DNA from: UBA6049 sp965662345
GTDB taxonomy: Bacteria > Bacteroidota > Bacteroidia > Flavobacteriales_G > Salibacteraceae
Direction of reading: 5' to 3'
Assembly: GCA_965662345.1 (NCBI GenBank)
Contig: CBFIHE010000032.1
Coordinates: forward strand, 1 to 25,528
DNA length: 25,528 nt
Shown: piece after piece, positions 22,967 to 25,528 of the stretch
How the letters are laid out: the number at the start of each line of letters is the position of its first letter
Position numbering within the stretch: position 1 is the first letter of the stretch
The notes under the pieces: generated by a model
Database searches by the model: none
What the model was told of the DNA's origin: nothing
What the model saw: the letters and a program-made list of their open reading frames with translations, nothing else
Position numbers and translations under genes: made by a program

Positions 22967-23499
22967 AATTCATCTTGAGCTTCACGGCTGATGTTACACT
23001 CAGATGCGCACAACTCGGCAGCATTACCCATGTGGTAATTGTTGTAAACATCTGTTAAGCCATCATGCACTAAACCATCCACTGCTGTTACTGGACCGAG
23101 TTTAGTACCTGTTCGTGCAGCACTTAGGTAGTGAGGTGCCATAGACATATTCTCCATGCCACCTACCACAACCACATCATTCATTCCTGTCATAATATTC
23201 TGTGCACCTAACATGATTGACTTCATACCTGAAGCACAAACCTTGTTCACGGTTGTACATGGAACTTCTTGGCTAATTCCTGCAAAAATAGCGGCTTGCC
23301 TTGCTGGTGCTTGACCCACACCTGCCTGCAATACATTACCCATAAATACTTCTTCAATCCACTCGGGCTTGATGTTATATTTCTCCATCGCTCCACGAAT
23401 GGCTGCCGCACCTAATTTTGGAGCGGGCACACTTGAAAGTGACCCCATAAAGCTTCCCATTGGTGTTCTGGCGGCTGCTACGATATATACTTCTTTCAT
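22967..23499 (-). CDS. acetyl-CoA C-acetyltransferase (thiolase), N-terminal part visible
   Basis: The first 177 codons of a thiolase, interrupted by the assembly gap. The start MKEVYIVAAARTPMGSF is canonical. The nucleophile is C88 in TTVNKVCASGMKSI, followed by GGMENMSMAPHYL. The substrate-loop region GLVHDGLTDVYNNYHMGNAAE is also typical of biosynthetic/degradative acetoacetyl-CoA thiolases. The second catalytic cysteine and the active-site histidine lie in the unseen half. The enzyme condenses two acetyl-CoA or cleaves acetoacetyl- or 3-ketoacyl-CoA; direction and chain length cannot be decided from this half. A perfect -7 element lies 33 bp upstream. The NlpC/P60 gene probably follows directly in the same direction. 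Confidence 0.93.
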
Positions 23500-23531
23500 G
23501 CTTTTAAATTGTTTCGGATTTCTTAGCGATG

Positions 23532-23539
23532 CAAACTTA
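23532..23539 (-). promoter_or_regulatory. Bacteroidota-type -7 promoter element of the thiolase gene
   Basis: On the minus strand TAAGTTTG matches TAnnTTTG exactly, 32 bp before the thiolase ATG. I found no clear TTG at the usual spacing. A similar, weaker octamer (TATCTTCG, plus strand, 23576-23583) precedes the divergent HD gene. Confidence 0.5.
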
Positions 23540-23589
23540 AGATTTCCAACGTGTAGGCAGACGAGTGAACCTGACTATCTTCGCAATGT

Positions 23590-25528
23590 ATGCGGGAGTT
23601 ATTTCATAAAATTCTACATAGTCACGGTATATTATCCAAGGCGCTCTTGATTGCAGCGGGCATTGCCGTAATGGTGATTCTATTGCCAGATGAAGTACGG
23701 TTTAAATATGATTTTGAACCTGGTAGACCATGGATGCATGAAGATTTGTATGCTCCGTTTGACTTCCCCATGCTGAAGCCTGTTGAGGTGCTTGAACGAG
23801 AACGTTCATTGCTAAGAACATCGGCTGTGCCTTACTTCACCTACAATGATAGTGTGACAGCTAAAATTAAATCGAACCTACAAATTGCGTTAGATGTAGC
23901 ATACCCAAAAGCCAGCATAAATGAACTGGTCACCCTTGAGCAGCAAGCCATGCAGTTGTTATATCCCGTACTCAATAAAGGGATTATAGAGCAGCACCCT
24001 GTACTAGACAGTCTGCCTGAAGGCATTGTTAGAGTAGTATATGACAATACGGCTAAAGATAGAGGCGTTGAAGAATTATATACGCTCCAAAGCGCTGTAG
24101 ATTTCTTGGTTTATGAGAATAAAATTAGAGCGCAAGAAGACAGTTCGCTTCTTGTTAATATATGTGCAGAAAACCTACAACCAACACTATACTTTGATTC
24201 TACCCTTACTCAAAAAGAGCTGAAAACAAAGTTGGATGCCCTACCACCCGTATTTGGTAAAGTGAGTGAGGCAGAGCGCGTGATTAGCAAAGGCGAACTG
24301 GTTGATGAAGAAATCTATACCAAGCTAGAGTCTCTGAGACAGGCTTACGACAAAAGAACAGTAAACCTAACAGGTGGACTGTGGATTGATGTGGGTAGAA
24401 TCATATTAATCACCGTGAACTTGGTGATTCTAGCCCTTTACTTATTCTTCTACAGACAAGATATCATGCGAGAGACCAATAAGTTTGGTTTTATTGTAGT
24501 TGCTTTTGTGCTGTTTGTAGCAGTAGCCGAAATTAGTTTGAGATACGAGTTGGTGAGTCTTTACATGATTCCTTTTCCACTCTTAGCTGTCTTAATTCGA
24601 AATTTCTTCGACTCCAGGCTTGCTGCATTTGTAGTTCNNNNNNNNNNNNNNNNNNNNNNNNNNNNNNNNNNNNNNNNNNNNNNNTTTGTATTCTTAGAGG
24701 CAATTACGGCTGTAATTACTGCTTTTGCCATGAACAACCTCAGAAGGAGGTCTCATTTGTTGCGAATAGCAGTACTGGCATTTCTTGTCTACTCTGTTCT
24801 CTACAGTGCGTTTACTTTATTGAAAGAGGGTACTCCTGATGCGATAGTTTTATCAAATTATGGAGCTTTTGCTATCAGTTCTGGGCTTATGCTACTTACT
24901 TACCCGCTTGTTTTTGTATTTGAAAAAACTTTCAAACTTGTTTCTGAAGTTACATTACTAGAATTAGCAGATACGAACAATTCTCTTTTGCGGAAACTAT
25001 TGAATGAAGCACCAGGAACCTTCCAGCATTCTTTGCAGGTTGCTAACTTGGCTGAAGATGCCGCACAAGAAGTAAACGGTGATGCGCTTTTAGTAAGGAC
25101 TGCAGCTCTTTACCACGACATTGGCAAACTAAAACAGCCAGAATTTTTTATAGAAAACCAAATAGCGGGACAGAATCCACATGACGAACTTTCTCCAGAG
25201 GCTAGTGCTCAAATTATAATTAATCATGTCATTGAAGGGGTAGAATTAGCGCGAAAACATGAACTCCCTGAGCAAATAATTGACTTCATTCGCACACATC
25301 ACGGTGATACACGTGTTCGGTTCTTTTTACATGCTGCTAAACAAACGAACCCTAACGTTGATGAAGAATTATTTCGATATCCTGGGCCTCTGCCCTATTC
25401 CAAAGAATCTGCTTTGTTAATGATGGTAGATGCTGTTGAAGCTGCGAGCAGAAGTTTAAAAGATTATTCTTCTGATGGATTAGATGAATTGGTTGAGTCG
25501 ATTATAAACGCTCAACAACAAGAGGGTC
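23590..25528 (+). CDS. 7TM-HD (PgpH/YqfF-type) phosphohydrolase, 3' end outside the window
   Basis: Visible for about 646 codons and running off the window. Order: N-terminal membrane helix (about 17-36); a large extracytoplasmic domain (about 37-265, 7TMR-HDED type, e.g. YDFEPGRPWMHEDLYAPFDFPM); a block of membrane helices from about 267 (RIILITVNLVILALYLFF onward); then the cytosolic HD domain with H480 (TFQHSLQVANLAEDAA), H509-D510 (LYHDIGKLKQPEFF), ENQ, NPHDELSPEASAQIIINHV and THHGDTRV. All expected metal-ligand motifs are present. Characterised relatives such as Listeria PgpH degrade cyclic di-AMP, so that is the likely substrate. A 47-base N gap (24638-24684) falls in the membrane block; the frame is the same on both sides. 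The start ATG 23590 leaves a short cytosolic tail before the first helix. Confidence 0.93.
   Translation, partial: MRELFHKILHSHGILSKALLIAAGIAVMVILLPDEVRFKYDFEPGRPWMHEDLYAPFDFPMLKPVEVLERERSLLRTSAVPYFTYNDSVTAKIKSNLQIALDVAYPKASINELVTLEQQAMQLLYPVLNKGIIEQHPVLDSLPEGIVRVVYDNTAKDRGVEELYTLQSAVDFLVYENKIRAQEDSSLLVNICAENLQPTLYFDSTLTQKELKTKLDALPPVFGKVSEAERVISKGELVDEEIYTKLESLRQAYDKRTVNLTGGLWIDVGRIILITVNLVILALYLFFYRQDIMRETNKFGFIVVAFVLFVAVAEISLRYELVSLYMIPFPLLAVLIRNFFDSRLAAFVVXXXXXXXXXXXXXXXXFVFLEAITAVITAFAMNNLRRRSHLLRIAVLAFLVYSVLYSAFTLLKEGTPDAIVLSNYGAFAISSGLMLLTYPLVFVFEKTFKLVSEVTLLELADTNNSLLRKLLNEAPGTFQHSLQVANLAEDAAQEVNGDALLVRTAALYHDIGKLKQPEFFIENQIAGQNPHDELSPEASAQIIINHVIEGVELARKHELPEQIIDFIRTHHGDTRVRFFLHAAKQTNPNVDEELFRYPGPLPYSKESALLMMVDAVEAASRSLKDYSSDGLDELVESIINAQQQEG
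24638..24684. other. assembly gap of 47 unknown bases
   Basis: This run of N lies inside the membrane-helix region of the HD phosphohydrolase. The reading frame before and after it is the same if the length is taken literally, so it probably hides about 16 residues and not a disruption. Confidence 1.

Noticed and set aside
22227..23058. reading frames on both strands spanning the N run
   Set aside because: They exist only because N contains no stop codons; they carry no sequence evidence.

Overview
The window comes from a draft chromosome of a Bacteroidota bacterium, most likely a marine-type flavobacterium. Evidence: low GC; signal peptides ending in AQ; a type IX secretion (T9SS) sorting domain on a small secreted protein; several perfect or near-perfect TAnnTTTG -7 promoter elements; an outer-membrane beta-barrel of the Bacteroidota type; and genes mostly lacking Shine-Dalgarno sequences. 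I cannot name a genus. Two runs of N (701 and 47 bases) show it is an unfinished assembly. Most genes are housekeeping or envelope genes; there is no clear prophage, transposon, CRISPR array, tRNA or rRNA.

Layout. 1-2280: an unknown secreted protein, then a membrane protein whose reading frame is broken at an A-run (1619-1623), then a terminator. 2281-5130: a class II (B12-dependent) ribonucleotide reductase, preceded by a perfect 9-bp inverted repeat and followed by a terminator. 5268-6161: a periplasmic-binding-protein-like protein interrupted near its end by an in-frame TAG. 6169-6862 (minus): TspO and, downstream of it, a candidate structured small RNA with a pseudoknot and an intrinsic terminator. 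7012-7461: a tiny T9SS substrate. 7580-8822 (minus): a TerB-like gene overlapping a class 3 lipase. 8937-10264: a small zinc-ribbon protein divergent from two tandem short SSB genes, with a strong palindrome between them. 10402-11526: a DtxR/MntR-type regulator followed 3 bp later by smpB. 11537-13048 (minus): an outer-membrane barrel and protein-isoaspartate methyltransferase. 13143-16501: Gfo/Idh/MocA oxidoreductase, lipoprotein and polyprenyl-phosphate sugar transferase, which look like a small surface-polysaccharide unit. 16566-19178 (minus): ClpB. 19316-21345 (minus): three unrecognised envelope proteins. 21460-23499 (minus): an NlpC/P60 peptidase and, across the large gap, a thiolase. 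23590-end (plus): a 7TM-HD (PgpH-type) phosphohydrolase running off the window.

How it fits together: most transcription units are one to three genes long and separated by well-formed hairpin terminators. The nominally broken genes at 1282-2215 and 5268-6161 each look like one intact ancestral gene with a single-base lesion. In an assembly with gaps, sequencing error is a serious alternative to real decay. The signals most worth following are the pseudoknotted RNA (about 6169-6329), the zinc-ribbon/short-SSB divergent module with its palindrome, and the in-frame TAG.
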